Source of the DNA: Teratosphaeria epicoccoides
Lineage: Eukaryota > Ascomycota > Dothideomycetes > Mycosphaerellales > Teratosphaeriaceae
DNA: 64,000 nucleotides
Reading direction: 5' to 3'
Assembly (NCBI GenBank): GCA_021401465.1
Contig: JADDMT010000030.1
Span: 265,557-329,556 of the forward strand
In this document: positions 35,923-47,958 of the stretch, piece by piece
Numbering within the stretch: position 1 is the first letter of the stretch
Layout: each line of letters starts with the position of its first letter
The notes under the pieces: generated by a model
What the model was told of the DNA's origin: nothing
The model's database searches: none
The model's input: only the letters and a program-made list of their open reading frames with translations
Made by a program: the position numbers and the translations under genes

Positions 35923-36900
35923 ATGGCGCTTAGCTAGCCTAGGGTCGCGGATAGGACGTCTGTTAGTTTAGTTGTAGCTAGCGTTTAAGGAACATGCGTT
36001 AGTAACAATGCTATTAGTAAGTTAAGGGTTAGCATAGTAGCTGTTCGAAAGATTACTAAGAGCGAATTCCGGGCGATAGGTAGGGCTCTACATCTACGGC
36101 TAGCAGCCTAGGGATAGTAGTTGTCTCTAGAGTCATGCTGTTTAAGAGATGTAATCTAGAGTCTTTACTCCTTGCTATTACGTATAGCCTACTCCTACTC
36201 TTTACAAAGCGCTTTCTAGCTAAAATCTATCTACGTCTACTTTCCTAAGAGTATTCCCTTAGTCTTACCTAGATATGTGTTACGATTAGAGGTAGCGCCC
36301 TTTGACTTAGACTATACTAATCTGCTACTTAGAGATGACTCTAAGCTGTCTCTCTAATTAGTAGTAGATAGCTCTTAGCGCTTTAGCGTACTACTCTAAC
36401 CTACTATGTAGTCCCTTATAATAGAACTACTAGTAGCTCTATGCTACTTCGTCGAAAGTAGCTATAGCCTTAAGTAGACCTTTAACGCTTATGTAGTATA
36501 TAATCTAGATAGGGTATAGAAGGGCATCAAGGATGTTACATATCATGCATTATATAGTATGAGTAGCATTCATGACGCTAGAAGTTAAGGGGTAAGAGTA
36601 TTAGCAGGGGCGGGTTTATGCCTAGTTTGCATACTCTAAGTACAAGTAGCTAGGAATTACGTCTGTCTCGCTCGCGCATGCAAAAAGTCACTCGTTCCTG
36701 TCTAGTACTACCTTGTACTACTACCTTAGAGAAACACTACTCTTTTAAGCAAGCAACTAGTATATGCCTAGATTGCTAACACTGTACGTTACATCTTTAA
36801 TCATAGGCTTAGAGACAGATTATTTGTTAAGGGTAGTCTAGCCTGCTAAGTAACAACGTTAGTGCTATGACGTGTACTAACTAGCCGCTTTAGCAGCTAA
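35923..36900 (+). pseudogene. unknown plus-strand ORF (326 codons), RIP-damaged
   Basis: Begins at ATG 35923 (M-A-L-S) and runs in one phase to TAA 36898, with TAG/TAA at Gln/Trp-like sites, one at 36586-36588. The sequence is protein-like: a Ser/Val-rich N-terminus, a Trp/Leu-rich patch, a Leu/Tyr-rich middle (L-V-L-P-R-Y-V-L, F-D-L-D-Y), and a Cys-containing segment near 36620-36690. A TATA box precedes it by about 50 bp, as for the antisense ORFs of B, C and D. With the nested element B removed, it lies about 350 bp left of the TATA box of the Copia D antisense ORF, so it may be a second accessory ORF of the Copia element or belong to a lost element. Family unknown. Confidence 0.45.
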
Positions 36901-36966
36901 ACTTAATGACAATAGACATAGTTGATGCTAGTAGCGTGTCTTACTAAAGGTAGATTGTAATGTATT

Positions 36967-37326
36967 TAATATAGATGTATATGCTATATAATATAGAAAT
37001 ATCTCGTAGTGTGACAGAGTAATCCGACCTTTTAGTAGGTACAAGATAGCGCTGCTTTCTGCTTATCGCAGAGGTAGCGCTAAGGGTGCTTATAACCCCC
37101 GACGCTCCTTAATTAGGGAAAGCATGTCCGAGCCTAACCCCGTAGGGGTACTGTAGGGTTAGCGACATAGGGGCGTCCTACGTCGACAACTAATCCTACT
37201 TAGACGACATACAAGCTAACGTATGTACGAAGGACCCCCTTGCTATATGTAGTAGGGTCACTACATGCTAAGGGCGGGCATTAGAACCTATGCGGTTCTA
37301 ATAGCCCCCTAGTATTAACCGTATTA
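36967..37326 (-). repeat. 3' LTR of element B (360 bp)
   Basis: Matches 44776-45135 over its full length, with scattered C/T and G/A differences. It is flanked on the left by GTATT. A pyrimidine tract just right of it (CTGCCCCTACTCCT) is the polypurine tract on the element strand. Confidence 0.92.
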
Positions 37327-37961
37327 CTGCCCCTACTCCTATGAGGATGTCCCTAGCCTTACTAAGTAATACACGCGGAACGTATAGGGTACAGGATATA
37401 GCATGCTTACACCGCGCAAGGGTAAATAGGTAGATAGCCTACATAACATGTGTCATGCGTATACCTTAACACCTTCGTAGCGAATACAGGGCAGAGGCTG
37501 CTAACTCAGGCGGGTTTTAACCTGTTACATGTTAGGCGGCTTCATAACACCTTCGCTTTACATGCAGATTAAGATATCAGGACACTATAAGCACATACTT
37601 TAGTTAATCCTTGAAATTATAGGGCGAGTATACGCGCTAGCCTTGCTAAGTAGCTTAGCTGTCCCTATTTAGTTATGACTATGAAGAACGTGTTACAGAA
37701 CCTTAGGGTAGTAGGAAAGTACGCGGACGCTCTACGCGTGCCGCTCGAAACGGCAGTAGCGCGCTCCTAGCGCGGGCCTCGCCACATTTTCATGCTAGTA
37801 GGCTAGCACGAGTATAGTTAGCGTACATGCGTAATAGCTACGTTATCCGTTATTACATTGTTCGGTCCCCTTGTAAGTTAACTAAAGGTAGGTACTCTGC
37901 GCATGTAGTTCGAGTCACTAGCTTAATAGTTGCGGTAGGTAACAGGGGGGCTGTCAGAGGG

Positions 37962-37969
37962 TATAAAAA
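37962..37969 (+). promoter_or_regulatory. TATA box for the element B antisense ORF
   Basis: TATAAAAA lies 81-88 bp upstream of ATG 38050, inside element B and on the strand opposite gag-pol. Confidence 0.55.
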
Positions 37970-38049
37970 CCTCGTCGCTTTCCTAAACTTCCTGTTCTAA
38001 GACACTAACATTAACCTCCGCTCCTATTTCGCTTAGCTTGCGCCTCGCC

Positions 38050-39621
38050 ATGTCTGCGGGTCTAAACTAGAGCTTCTTCTTCTTCAATCAATTAATTAAG
38101 ATCAACTAACTCATCTTAGCTATAATGGCTTATATGCTGCAGACTAAGTTTGACGCTACTCGCTCTACTCGCGATTGTCGCTTATGTCGACAATGCCTTG
38201 ACAACCTTAGTAGCTAAGCTGCATACATTTCTCCTCCGCGTGTTAGTAAGGCGTCCCCTACCCGCGAGGTATGCGTAGCTTATACTAACCGAAGCGTAGC
38301 TAAGATCTATGTTAGCGGATTTAATGAGGGTAGTGTCTACTGCAATTATGTTAACTATAATAGCAAGCATCAAAAATGCCAAGACCTCCCTAAAGAGGTG
38401 TATAGCGAGTACAACTAGCTCTGCTATAACATCGATAACTTCTAGAGTACGCGTAACAAGGGGATTACTAAAGGCACTCTAACTATAAACAGGCTACAGG
38501 CTAAGTACCGCGAGGTACTCGCCTACCTACTAGGCGCCCTCTCGTGCTTTACCGCGACTACTAACTATTCTCATAGTAGTGTTCGCTTCGACTCTCTGCT
38601 AACAGGCGAAAACGTTTGTCTAGGTCTAATCGTAGACTTAGTCTAGAAGATCTTGAAGGTGCTAACTATTAGGGTCGAGACCTTTGCTATAGTACGCATA
38701 TAGTGCGGGTACCCTCTAAGTATAAATGCTAACTTTCTCCGCTAGGCTAACATTAGCGTTGAGAAATATCCGACTAGCCGTTAGCGTTAGTAACTCAGGG
38801 CCCTTGCCTCTATTAACGATGACTTTAAGATGCAGATGATCTGCAAGAAGGTTATCAAGCAATTTAACGCTCCTGCTACTAAGGCCATGCCCTAGCGCCA
38901 TACTAAGAGACAGCCTGCCTCTAAGCTAGTCCTAAGGACTAAGCCGTAAGTTACTTACTTGAATCCTGTCGCGTGCGTATAGCTAACACATTATAGCGCT
39001 ACTGCCTACGCCGCCTCGACGCTATTATCTAAGAAGAAGAAGAAGGCCAGGGCTGAAATTAAGGTTAGCGACAAGGAAGCCGAACCTTCTCTACTTGCGA
39101 CCTATACTACGTCTGTCAAGACGCTAAGGTACAAGCCTCTAGGCCAGATCTTTGAGGATGAGGAGGATGACGACGTCTAGGATACCTTCGGTCCTAACGT
39201 GATCCCTTCGCGCTATAGTGTCACTATACCGGTTACGCCTAAGGGGGACACTAAGTCTAATGATGTAGTCGACACTCATGTTAAGAAGCGCAAGATGATC
39301 TCGAGGGCTAAGCGCGACAGCCGCAAGCACGCTCGAGTCTCCTCGCCTTCTGATGCTAAGGATGAGGTAGTCGTCGCGACTAGGCGTAGTAAGGATGTCG
39401 CTAGTTCTCTAGCTACTATAGGCTCTAAAGACGAGCTCCCTCGCAACCTACTAAAGAAGAAGATGCTAGCCTCTCTTTGTAGCGTTACTACCCCTGTTAC
39501 TTATAGTCGCTTCGGGGTGTTTAGTAGACCCCGTGCGAGTAGGTAGTCCCTAGTAGACTATAACAAGAAAGACTCTCCTGCTTCGGGTTTAGTTAGGAAG
39601 CCCCTAACTAGTAGTCGCTAA
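38050..39621 (+). pseudogene. antisense accessory ORF of element B, 524 codons
   Basis: One plus-strand frame from ATG 38050 (M-S-A-G-L-N) to TAA 39619 with no frameshift, interrupted only by TAG/TAA at Gln/Trp-like sites. Features: Cys pairs in the first third (D-C-R-L-C-R-Q-C near 38175, Y-C-N-Y near 38340, K-C-Q-D-L-P near 38370); a helical middle; and a long basic/acidic C-terminal tail with Lys runs (39020-39040), an E-E-D-D-D block near 39160, and R-K/S-P-rich segments that could act as nuclear targeting signals. It lies between pol and the 3' LTR of an element with a perfect target duplication, so it belongs to the element. It is not an envelope gene by any feature I can see. Family unknown; the Cys spacing suggests metal binding. 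Confidence 0.7.
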
Positions 39622-39760
39622 GCATTAGCTACGAAGCTAATCTAAGCATGTCTCTTGTTCTCCTTAGGTTTATTTTAGGTATGCCTTTAGGCATCAATAA
39701 TGTATGAGTAGGGCGTTTGCTTCTCGTTATTACTCTGCGCGTTATGCGCTATATACACAT
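39622..39760. other. convergent gap between the antisense ORF and pol of element B
   Basis: A tail-to-tail junction of the plus-strand ORF (ends 39621) and the minus-strand pol (ends near 39760). Both transcripts would need 3' ends here. No clear terminator motif is seen. Confidence 0.4.
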
Positions 39761-42700
39761 GTCAAGAATTCTGCTCCGAAGCCCTTATCTTCCTACGAAT
39801 CGACCTTCTTAAGCCCTGCTTATGCCTCCTCTACTCTTCGAATTCACGAATAGCTTCTAGAGCGTTCTTGTAGTCTTCGGCTAGAACCTATTATGTGTAC
39901 TTAGGTAGGTATCCTTTCTACTTGACTAGATAGTGCGTTACGCCCTTACGCTACATACTATCCTTAATACTCTTAACTTCCTACTCTTCGTTCTCTTCTG
40001 CTACTAGCATCAGGTCCGCGGGCTCTTCGCCCTTACGCTATACCTATAGTTTAAGTAGAGATACGTAGAAGACGTCATGCACATAATACGACAATAGTAA
40101 CGATAGCTAGTATGCCTGCGAGCCTATTACGTCATGTATCTGGAAGGGTCCGACGAACCTTAGCGTCATCTTCTTGCTTAGAAGTTTTAGCTTGAGATTC
40201 TTTGTTAATAGTAACACCTTCATACTAACTACGTACTACATCAGTTTAGCATAGGCGTTATTATGTTTAATCTAGGATTCTGAGGCCTTTTTCTAGTGTT
40301 CTATTAGCACCGAATGTACCTCGCGCATACGCCACGCTAATTCCGCGGCAGCTAGCACCCTCTCCTTAGAAGACTTGTCCTAAGGCGGTTCTAGGTGTAT
40401 TTCCGGATTAAAGCCAAAAAGAATCTAAAATAGCGACATGCGCATAGTAGCATACACGCTGTTATTAACTGCAAATTCCGCCATAGGAATTACGTCGGCC
40501 TAGGTATCCTGGTTCTTAGCGTAGTAGCACCGAAGGTACTACTTAAGAGTCTAGTTCATACGTTTAGTCTAACTATTAGTCTGTAGATAGAATGCTATAC
40601 TTAGGTAGTACTTAACACGCGCCTTAAACACAAATTCTTGCTAGTATTTACTAGTAAAGACAGAACCTCGATCTAATAGGATACTTCAGGGGACACTAAA
40701 GCGCTATATGACTTCGTCGCAAAGTAGTCGCACAAGCTTGCTACTTGTGCACTTTTTTGTACATAGGATGAAGACATTCATCTTCGAGTATTAGTCGACT
40801 ACTACAAGGACAGCATTAACTACATTGCCTTTCTACTTTGCTAGCAGCAAATCGGTAATGAAATCCATGGCCAAGTCTTGCTATAGTCTCTCTAGTAGTA
40901 GGAGCGCCTAAGTATCGCTGTAGGGGTAATAGCGCCGAGATTTGCTAACCTAGCATGTCTAGCAGGATTTGACATAGTTAGAGACATCCTGTTCTAGCGT
41001 AGGCTACTAGTATTTGCGTCCGAGAAGTGCGTTCGTCTTCTCTACACTAAAATGGCCCGCGAGTTCATTGTCATAATGAATACAGAGGAGCTACAAACAG
41101 AGTACGTAGTTAGCAGGTACGTAGAGCCTATTATCAAAGTACTACAAGTCGCCTGACTTAGTCTAGTACTTCGGACTACCTGCGGTGTCCTAGAGGGCTA
41201 CACCCTTATTAATTAACTCTAGTTCTCGCTCTTGTAACTACTAAATAAGTCTCGAGACTTCTTTAAAGGGTTCTTTAGACATCGCATGCTTACTACATGT
41301 AAGCTAGTTAACTACCGCACAGATCGAGCTAGACATAGTCGCTACAACTGCCAGATAGGAGGGTTCGTTACTAGCGGAGGCTATGAGGCCCTATTAGACC
41401 TGTAGTCGACCTATAAGAGGAGCTAACGACAGATTGCTACCCTAAACTACAACCTTCGTTTGCAGCGTAGAGAGAAGCTGTTAGTTACCCTCTTCCCTAG
41501 TGTCATAGTCTAGTTGTTACGAAGGACCGTCAGCTAGATTCGTCTTTCTAGAACAATGCTAGATAACGAAGTCAAAGCTAGTAAGGAAAGTCGCCTACCT
41601 TGCTTGCTAACTACTTAGCTGCTTTATGCCTATAAAGCCGCGAAGGTTATTATAGTCGGTAAGCACCTTAATAGGGTGCGCTACGCCTTCGAGGTAGTGT
41701 CGGTACTCCTTAAAGCCGTTAATAATAGCTAAAAGCTCTTAGTTGTAAGTCTTATAGTTAAGCTTAGCGCCCTGCATCTTCCGCGACTAGAAGGCAATTA
41801 GGTACTATCGCGTACTACCTTCATGCGACTAGAGCTGCGATATAATTACGGCTATTACGAATTTTGAAGCATTAGTCTCTATCCGGATCTTCGTAGTAGG
41901 GTCAAAGTGCCGAAGTATAGGCGCGGTTTGAAAAGCTGCTTTAAGTTTAGAGAAAGCCTTACTCTAAGCCTCCTCCTAAGGCACTATCCCTAGCTTTTTT
42001 CCTTAAATCGCGCCCTTTGCGAGGGCCGTGATAGGAGCTACGATCTTCGAGTAGGACCGTATAAATCTGCGGTAGAAGTTAGTAAACCCTAGGAATACCT
42101 ACACTTCTTAGAGGGTAGTTAGCTGTAGCTACTCCGCGATTGCGGACACCCTTTAGTCATCTATGATGACTCCTTCCGTAGAGACGATGTATCCAAGAAA
42201 CTTAATCCTATCTGTCAGGAATGAGCACTTCTTTAGGTTTACGTATAGAGCGAACTTGCGGAGCTATTTAAGTACTATCCTTAGGTGCCGAATATGCTTC
42301 TCCTTCGAGTTAGAGTAGACTAGTATATCGTCTAAATATACTACGTAGCAGGTGTCAACGAGGCCGGCTAGGGCCCTGTTAATATACACTTAGAAAATTG
42401 CTAGTATGTTAGTCAAGCTAAATAGTATCACTATATACTTAAAGTGTCTATACTACATTCGGAATATAGTCTTCTACTTATTGCCCTTTCGGATCGGTAT
42501 CTAGTAGTAGGCGTCCTTTACGTTGATAGACAAGAAGATAGCAGCGCGACTAAGGCGGTCAAGCGTCTCGCTAATAAGTAGTAGGGGGCAGCGGTTTTTC
42601 TAGGTTATAGCGTTAAGGCCCCTATAGTTAACATATAGGCGGAGTGTGTTGTCCTTCTTTAGGACGAACATGACTAACGCTCTAGCCTCGCTGTTGCTTC

Positions 42701-43400
42701 GTCGGATCCACGCGTTCCTTTACGCCTTGTAGAGGTAGTCTCGAAGTGTTTTAAGCTACGATTCCGACATAGGGTATAGAGGTCGATACAGAGGATTGTA
42801 ACCCTCCTTAAGGTTAATCGCATGTTCCGCGTCTAGGGCCTAGGCATAGGCCGCAGCCTCTACGTCGAAAATATCGGCGTATTCCTCTAACTTAGGTAGA
42901 AGGGTAACGTCTTCCTTGACGTTCTGTATGTAGACTATATACACGCATTAGACCTTCTTCATGTCCTTGTAGAAGCTATGTGCGTCACGTATCTGTACTA
43001 CAGGAACTTCGCCTATAGAGCTATAGAACTAGTTATTAGTAGCTCTATTAACAACGACTCCCTGCTTGTAGCGCTAAGGGCGGCCGAGTAGGAGCTCCTT
43101 ATTAGGAACGTCTTCAGTGTAGAAGACTTCGTTAGTCTCGCGTACTTCTCCTAAGGAGTCCGTGAGTTAGAGGTGCACGTTGTACGCGCCTTAAGCCGCT
43201 ACGCCTTCGCCCTAAAAGGACTTCATAGTAGGCAGCAGGGCTCCTAGGATTAGCTTCAAACCGAGCCGTACGACTACTCTCTAGGGTATCACGTTAACCT
43301 CCGCAAGGTTATCTAACATATAGTCTACTAGCTTAAGCGAGCTATTAACTCGGACTATACCGGATAAGCGCTAGGCAGGCCATAAGTCTACACTATTAGT
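39760..43400 (-). pseudogene. element B pol, RIP-damaged
   Basis: From high to low coordinates: a protease-like segment (Y-M-L-D-N-L-A near 43320), RT about 42850-42100 with YLDD intact at 42327-42338, RNase H about 41900-41500 (Y-N-x-E-L-L-A-I-I near 41735), an integrase zinc finger about 41060-40940 (C then TAG then T-C), the core with D-F-I-T-D near 40860 and V-V-V-D near 40795, a region reading L-D-R-G-S near 40685, then the end of integrase, and a chromodomain about 39990-39830 (H-Y-L-V-K then TAG then K-G-Y). Stops replace Gln and Trp throughout. The order is that of chromoviruses. Confidence 0.88.
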
Positions 43401-44726
43401 GACAGACAGCTTAGATACCCGCGGTAGCCATTTAGTTGTCTTAGGCTTGTTCTTCTTTCGCCTCCCCTCTAGGGAGGTTTTAGTCACCTTGCTTACCTTC
43501 TTCCTATCACTTCGTTTAGGATAGCGAGCCGCCTAGTAGTCCCTTACTCTACAGATGTAGCAGCTACTCGGAGGCTTCTTACTACTGTCTTTTAGCTTGA
43601 AGGGCTTACTCCTCTAGAATGAACTACCGCGTTAGACGTGACCCCTAGGGCGCTTGTGATAGCGGCCCTTTAGTAGGTCCTCAGGGCTTAGACGCTTATT
43701 GTCCTTACTACCCGATTTTCCATTTCGCTTCAAGGTGATTTCTATACATGTCGCAAGGGACACGAGGTCTTGCCGAGTTGTCAGAAGTTCATGAAAAGTC
43801 ATGATTATATTCCGAAGATTGTTTTCAAGTTTGACAAGCAAGTGCTATACACGTTACATCTTAGTATAGGGTAGCATCTGTCTCTCGAGTATAGCGAGGT
43901 AGGTAGCGAAGCTAGAGGTTATTTGTCCCTTCCCCTGCTTAGCCTTCTCGTACTTAACAGACATAGTAAGGGCGCGATTCCCTAGATCCTTAACCTAGTC
44001 GACATAGAACTAGCGAAATTCTGCCTATGTATACGTTCTGTCATAGACCCGCATAAGGTCATACCGCTCATGCTAATTATTACGAGGTTCCTTATCCTCT
44101 TCAAGCTACATTACACTAAAGGCGACTCGTTTGCCCTCTATAGAATATCCGCGTAGGTTAAGCACGAAAACTGCCTTACATGCCTACAAGAAAGTTTAAG
44201 CCTCCTTTAGGGTGTCTCCCTTAAATAGCTTCAGGTTACATGCGTTACGACTACCTCCTAGTTAGCCTACTATGGCCCTAAATTTAGGCACTAGGTTCGC
44301 AGGCACACGCGGAGGGTCTGCGCCTCCTAGTAAGTTATCTTCGCGGGCCCCTAGCGTGAAATCTCGCTAGATTTCTTCGTCCGCTAGTTTATTAGTACCG
44401 CTTATAGCGACGTCTTCGTCGTCCTCGCCATTGTCGCTACTAGAAGCAGTGCGGCTCTAGCTCTAGTTCGCAAGGCAGTTCGCGACCTAATTGACAATCA
44501 TGGCTACAAGGGCTAGGTCGATAGTTAGGGTTAGCTGTACTCCCTATGCAGGGGGTCTATTACCTTGTCTGCCGCGTAATTAGCCTCTAGCGGAACTGTC
44601 GCTTAATGTAGTGTCGCTTGCAGGGGGTACTTCTGCAGGCTAGTTACTTAGGCTAGCTTCACTATCGCGGGCGCTCGGGATAGCGCTTGCTACGCGTTAG
44701 TTACAAGTTCGTAGTACTCTAGACAT
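43400..44726 (-). pseudogene. element B gag, RIP-damaged
   Basis: Starts at ATG 44726 (M-S-R-V-L-R-T), about 50 bp from the end of the 5' LTR. An acidic N-terminal half (D-N-G-E-D-D-E-D-V near 44430) precedes a capsid-like segment about 44250-43900 (F-K-G-D-T-L-K-E-A, L-N-L-R-G-Y-S). The capsid C-terminal part at 43841-43632 is an uninterrupted 69-codon stretch, repeated in B2 at 55857-55648. A zinc knuckle with C-Y-I-C near 43560 follows. Confidence 0.82.
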
Positions 44727-44775
44727 ATCGTAGTATTCTCTGCTAGACTACAAAGCAGGGGGGAGAAAGCAGAAC

Positions 44776-45135
44776 TAATATAGATGTATATGCTATATAA
44801 TATAGAAATATCTCGTAGTGTGACAGAGTAATCCGACCTTTTAGTAGGTACAAGACAGCGCTACTTTCTGCTTATTACAGAGGTAGCACTAAGGGTACTT
44901 ATAACCCCTAACGCTCCTTAATTAGGGAAAGCATGTCTAAGCCTAACCCCGTAGGGGTACTGTAGAGTTAGCGACATAGGGGCGTCCTACATTGACAACT
45001 GATCCTACTTAGACGACATATGAGCTAACGTATGTACGAAGGACCCCCTTGCCATATGTAGCAGGGTCACTACATGCTAAGGGTAGGCATTAGAACCCAT
45101 GCGGTTCTAATGGCCCCCTAGTATTAACCGTATTA
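44776..45135 (-). repeat. 5' LTR of element B (360 bp)
   Basis: The same length as its partner at 36967-37326, followed on the right by the GTATT target duplication. On the element strand the internal side begins GTTCTGCTTTCTCCC, the expected primer-binding region; the tRNA was not identified. Confidence 0.92.
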
Positions 45136-45140
45136 GTATT

Positions 45141-45425
45141 AGACTATCTACTATGCGGCTATTTCGTCTGATATTATGTGCTACCTTAGTAGTAATCACG
45201 TAATAGAGCAGATTCATAATACTCCCCTATCTGCAAGTTACTTATTTACTACATGTTAGTATAGTCATGCCTATTCGCAATAGTTACTTTTGCTGCTTAC
45301 ATGCTACATGTAGTTATAGTAATCACATTGCTAATTTCGCTTGTAAATGCTAGAATGATCTTAATGTATACCTGTAAATTACTAATTGTATATAAGTTAC
45401 ATTAGTAGCAAACAGCTACTACATC
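45141..45425. other. spacer right of element B
   Basis: AT-rich sequence between the B target site and the TATA box of the Copia D antisense ORF. It is probably leader or LTR-proximal sequence of the older element that B inserted into. No gene is seen. Confidence 0.35.
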
Positions 45426-45432
45426 TATAAAA
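45426..45432 (+). promoter_or_regulatory. TATA box for the Copia D antisense ORF
   Basis: TATAAAA lies about 45 bp upstream of the open frame starting at 45472. The intervening leader carries TTCTTTATTACATTAAC, identical to the leader of the Gypsy C antisense gene at 20514-20523 and neighbouring bases. Confidence 0.55.
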
Positions 45433-45471
45433 GCAGCTAATTTTCTAGTTTAATCCTTCTTTATTACATTA

Positions 45472-46374
45472 ACATCTACTACTTCTCATCGTTTCTTAGA
45501 CTCTCTATCGACTTCTATAGTAACTAGCGACCCTTCCTTAGAGACCTCTAATAACATAGACAGATTCGCTACTAGCTTTAAGGATTCTAGGAGCCTATAT
45601 GCTATTGTCGAGACTCTAGAGCTTCGTGATAGGTAGACCATAAATCCTCATAGGAGTAGCAACTACATCCCCTCTATCCTTGCATCGTCGGCTAGGGGTA
45701 CTGTTGTCTTTAACGATGAGGATAGGTATAGTAGGTATAGGCGTCAGGGTACTACTCGTCTATTCAAGTTAGGCTGTATAGGCTTTGTCCTGCCTAATAG
45801 TAGCAAGCTATTATTCTATAGCGCTTGTCTCTACTACGCCTATGACAACTAGATAGCTAGGTGTAGCCATAGTACTTATATAGCTACTCCTCGCGCTCGT
45901 TCTGCCTCTACTACTAGTGCCGACCCTGATGCTCCTATTAACATTAGCGATGATGATGTAGATTCCTTCTATAGCTTTAATGACGACACTCTATCGCGTC
46001 TTCTATTAGGCCTAGGTCTATTATTAGTAGAGTCTCTTTAGCGCCTCTCTACTAGCAAATCTTGTTAGAACTACGCTAGGTCTGTTACTAGCTCTAATGC
46101 CTCTATAGCTAGTGCTAGTAGCTAGGCTAGTGCATTACGTCAGATTCCTTAGGGCTTATTAACATATAATAGCGATTAGGTTAATACTAGCTTTAAGACT
46201 TTAGTTTATAAGTCGTTAAGTTAGGGTTCTTAGCGTAGGTAGCTTATTGTTAACTTTAACTACAGTGCTACTACTACCCGTGAGCAGATGCTAGCCCGCA
46301 TGCGCTAGGCAGTCTAGCATGCCGTTAACAATTTCGACAAGCACATAGAGTTTAAGAAGAAGCCTAATAGGTAG
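45472..46374 (+). pseudogene. antisense accessory ORF of Copia D (about 300 codons)
   Basis: A plus-strand frame opposing the Copia pol, from about 45472 to TAG 46372. No ATG is present at the expected place (the equivalent position reads ATC), so the start is lost or lies elsewhere. The protein-like sequence is Ser/Thr-rich at the N-terminus, followed by a central segment with G-C-I-G-F-V-L-P and S-A-C-L-Y-Y-A-Y-D-N near 45770-45850, an acidic D-D-D-V-D-S-F patch near 45955, and a basic C-terminus (F-K-K-K-P-N-R) near 46350. Stops are TAG at Gln/Trp-like sites. Family unknown. Confidence 0.55.
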
Positions 46375-46740
46375 TAATAGCATGCTAGTAGCATAGTAAT
46401 CCTAGGTTAGGGAGGGAGCATTAGTTATTAATTTGTAGCATTAGTTAAGGTGTCTAGCGTTAAGCTAGGTAAGGGACTAATAGACTTCCTTAGTTAATAG
46501 TTATTAACATTTCAGGTCTCTATTAGCGGAGGTATTACCTCTCTTAGGCTACTAGTCTTCTAGGCTAAAGAGTAGCTACGTCTGCTATCTCCTTCATGAT
46601 TTTCGTTGTACATTAGGAAAAGCAACATATGAAACAAGAAAATAGTTATTAATGACTAACAATAGTGCCTAAGGTAGTAGGCTTCTAGTTTTAACATATG
46701 AGATTAGTCTTTATATGTTGTTTCTGTTAGATAATAGTAG
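46375..46740. other. convergent gap between the antisense ORF and the Copia pol
   Basis: No gene is supported. It should contain the 3' ends of both convergent transcripts. Confidence 0.35.
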
Positions 46741-47958
46741 CATTGCCTTTTAGTTTAGTTAGAGTGTTAGCTAGTTACTTTAAGGTATTAACATAGACAA
46801 CATTGATTCTACTAAGGTCATATTGTTGTCTATAGTAATAGTTTCGCAGATTAACATGTTTTGACCTCCTTAAGTTTATATAGTCTGTTGTTAACAATAT
46901 GGCCGACTTATTATTAACCTGCACTATCACCTTTAATAGGGCGAGCTTAGTAAATGTCTAGAGCTTATAGAGCATGTTTAGGACCTAGTTAACCTCCCTG
47001 ACTATCTTAGTCAGAGCGACATATTCGGCCTCTATGCTTAACAGTGTTACCTCTTGTTAAAGGCGTGATCTCTATAGTACTAGGGCTCTAGCGAGTATAA
47101 TGACAGTACCTAAGCATGACCTGATAGTAGCAGGGTCGCCTATGAAATCTGAGTCTAAGTACGCTTTAATCTTTAATAGCCTATAGCGAAATTCTAAACC
47201 CTTATCTAGTATGCCTACTACATATCTCCATATATGCTTAGCTACATAGATGTGACAGTTATTAGGGTTTACAAGGAACCTAGCTAAGTAGTTAACTACA
47301 AAGGCGATATCTAGTCTTATGTAGTTCGCAAGATGTTAGAGTTTACTAATAATTTAGTTATATTCTTAATATTGCTCTTTCTTGCATAGTATCGTTAATA
47401 GTTCTATGTGCTAATTAATAGGGAGCTTTATTAGGCGACTATCTAGTAGGTTATGCTTCCTAACTTTCTCCTCTACATAGTAGCGCTATAATAACCTGAT
47501 GTTACTATTACGCTATAGCTGTAGCTAGATTCTAAGGAAGAGGTTAGTTGTTACTAGTTTGATTAGGTATGACCTTTTCATTTATGCAATGAAGCTGTTA
47601 ATTCTAGTTTCTAATAGGGAGAATATCTGAAAGTCGTCTACATGTACTAGGACTATGCATCTATTACTAAGGAATACATAGGCATTAGTCTCTATCTAGC
47701 GCATGCCAAGTTTTATGAGAGTCCGTATAACATGGCTATACTACAGATTTGCGGCTTACTTAAGCCTATAGAGTCCCTTCATAATTTTGATGACTATGTT
47801 CTTACTATCTTACATAGCATTATCTTTAAGGCCCTCTAGTAGGTACATGTATATGTCTTTGTTAATGTTTAGGTGCAGGAATGCTTGCTCTACATCGACA
47901 ACTTTTATCTTCTAGCTATTAGCATAAGAGAGCGCTATAAGTAGTAGCGTAAAGGCTA

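Larger units (their letters stand above)
36967..45135 (-). mobile_element. Ty3/Gypsy chromovirus B, complete, RIP-inactivated
   Basis: A minus-strand element of 8169 bp with two 360-bp LTRs (36967-37326 and 44776-45135) and a perfect 5-bp target duplication GTATT (36962-36966 and 45136-45140). Gag starts at 44726, pol ends near 39750, and a 524-codon ORF on the opposite strand lies between pol and the 3' LTR. A truncated second copy (B2) lies at 52703-57151. LTR ends here read TAATA and TATTA; B2 keeps TGATA at its outer end, so TG to TA at the terminus is a RIP change. Confidence 0.93.
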
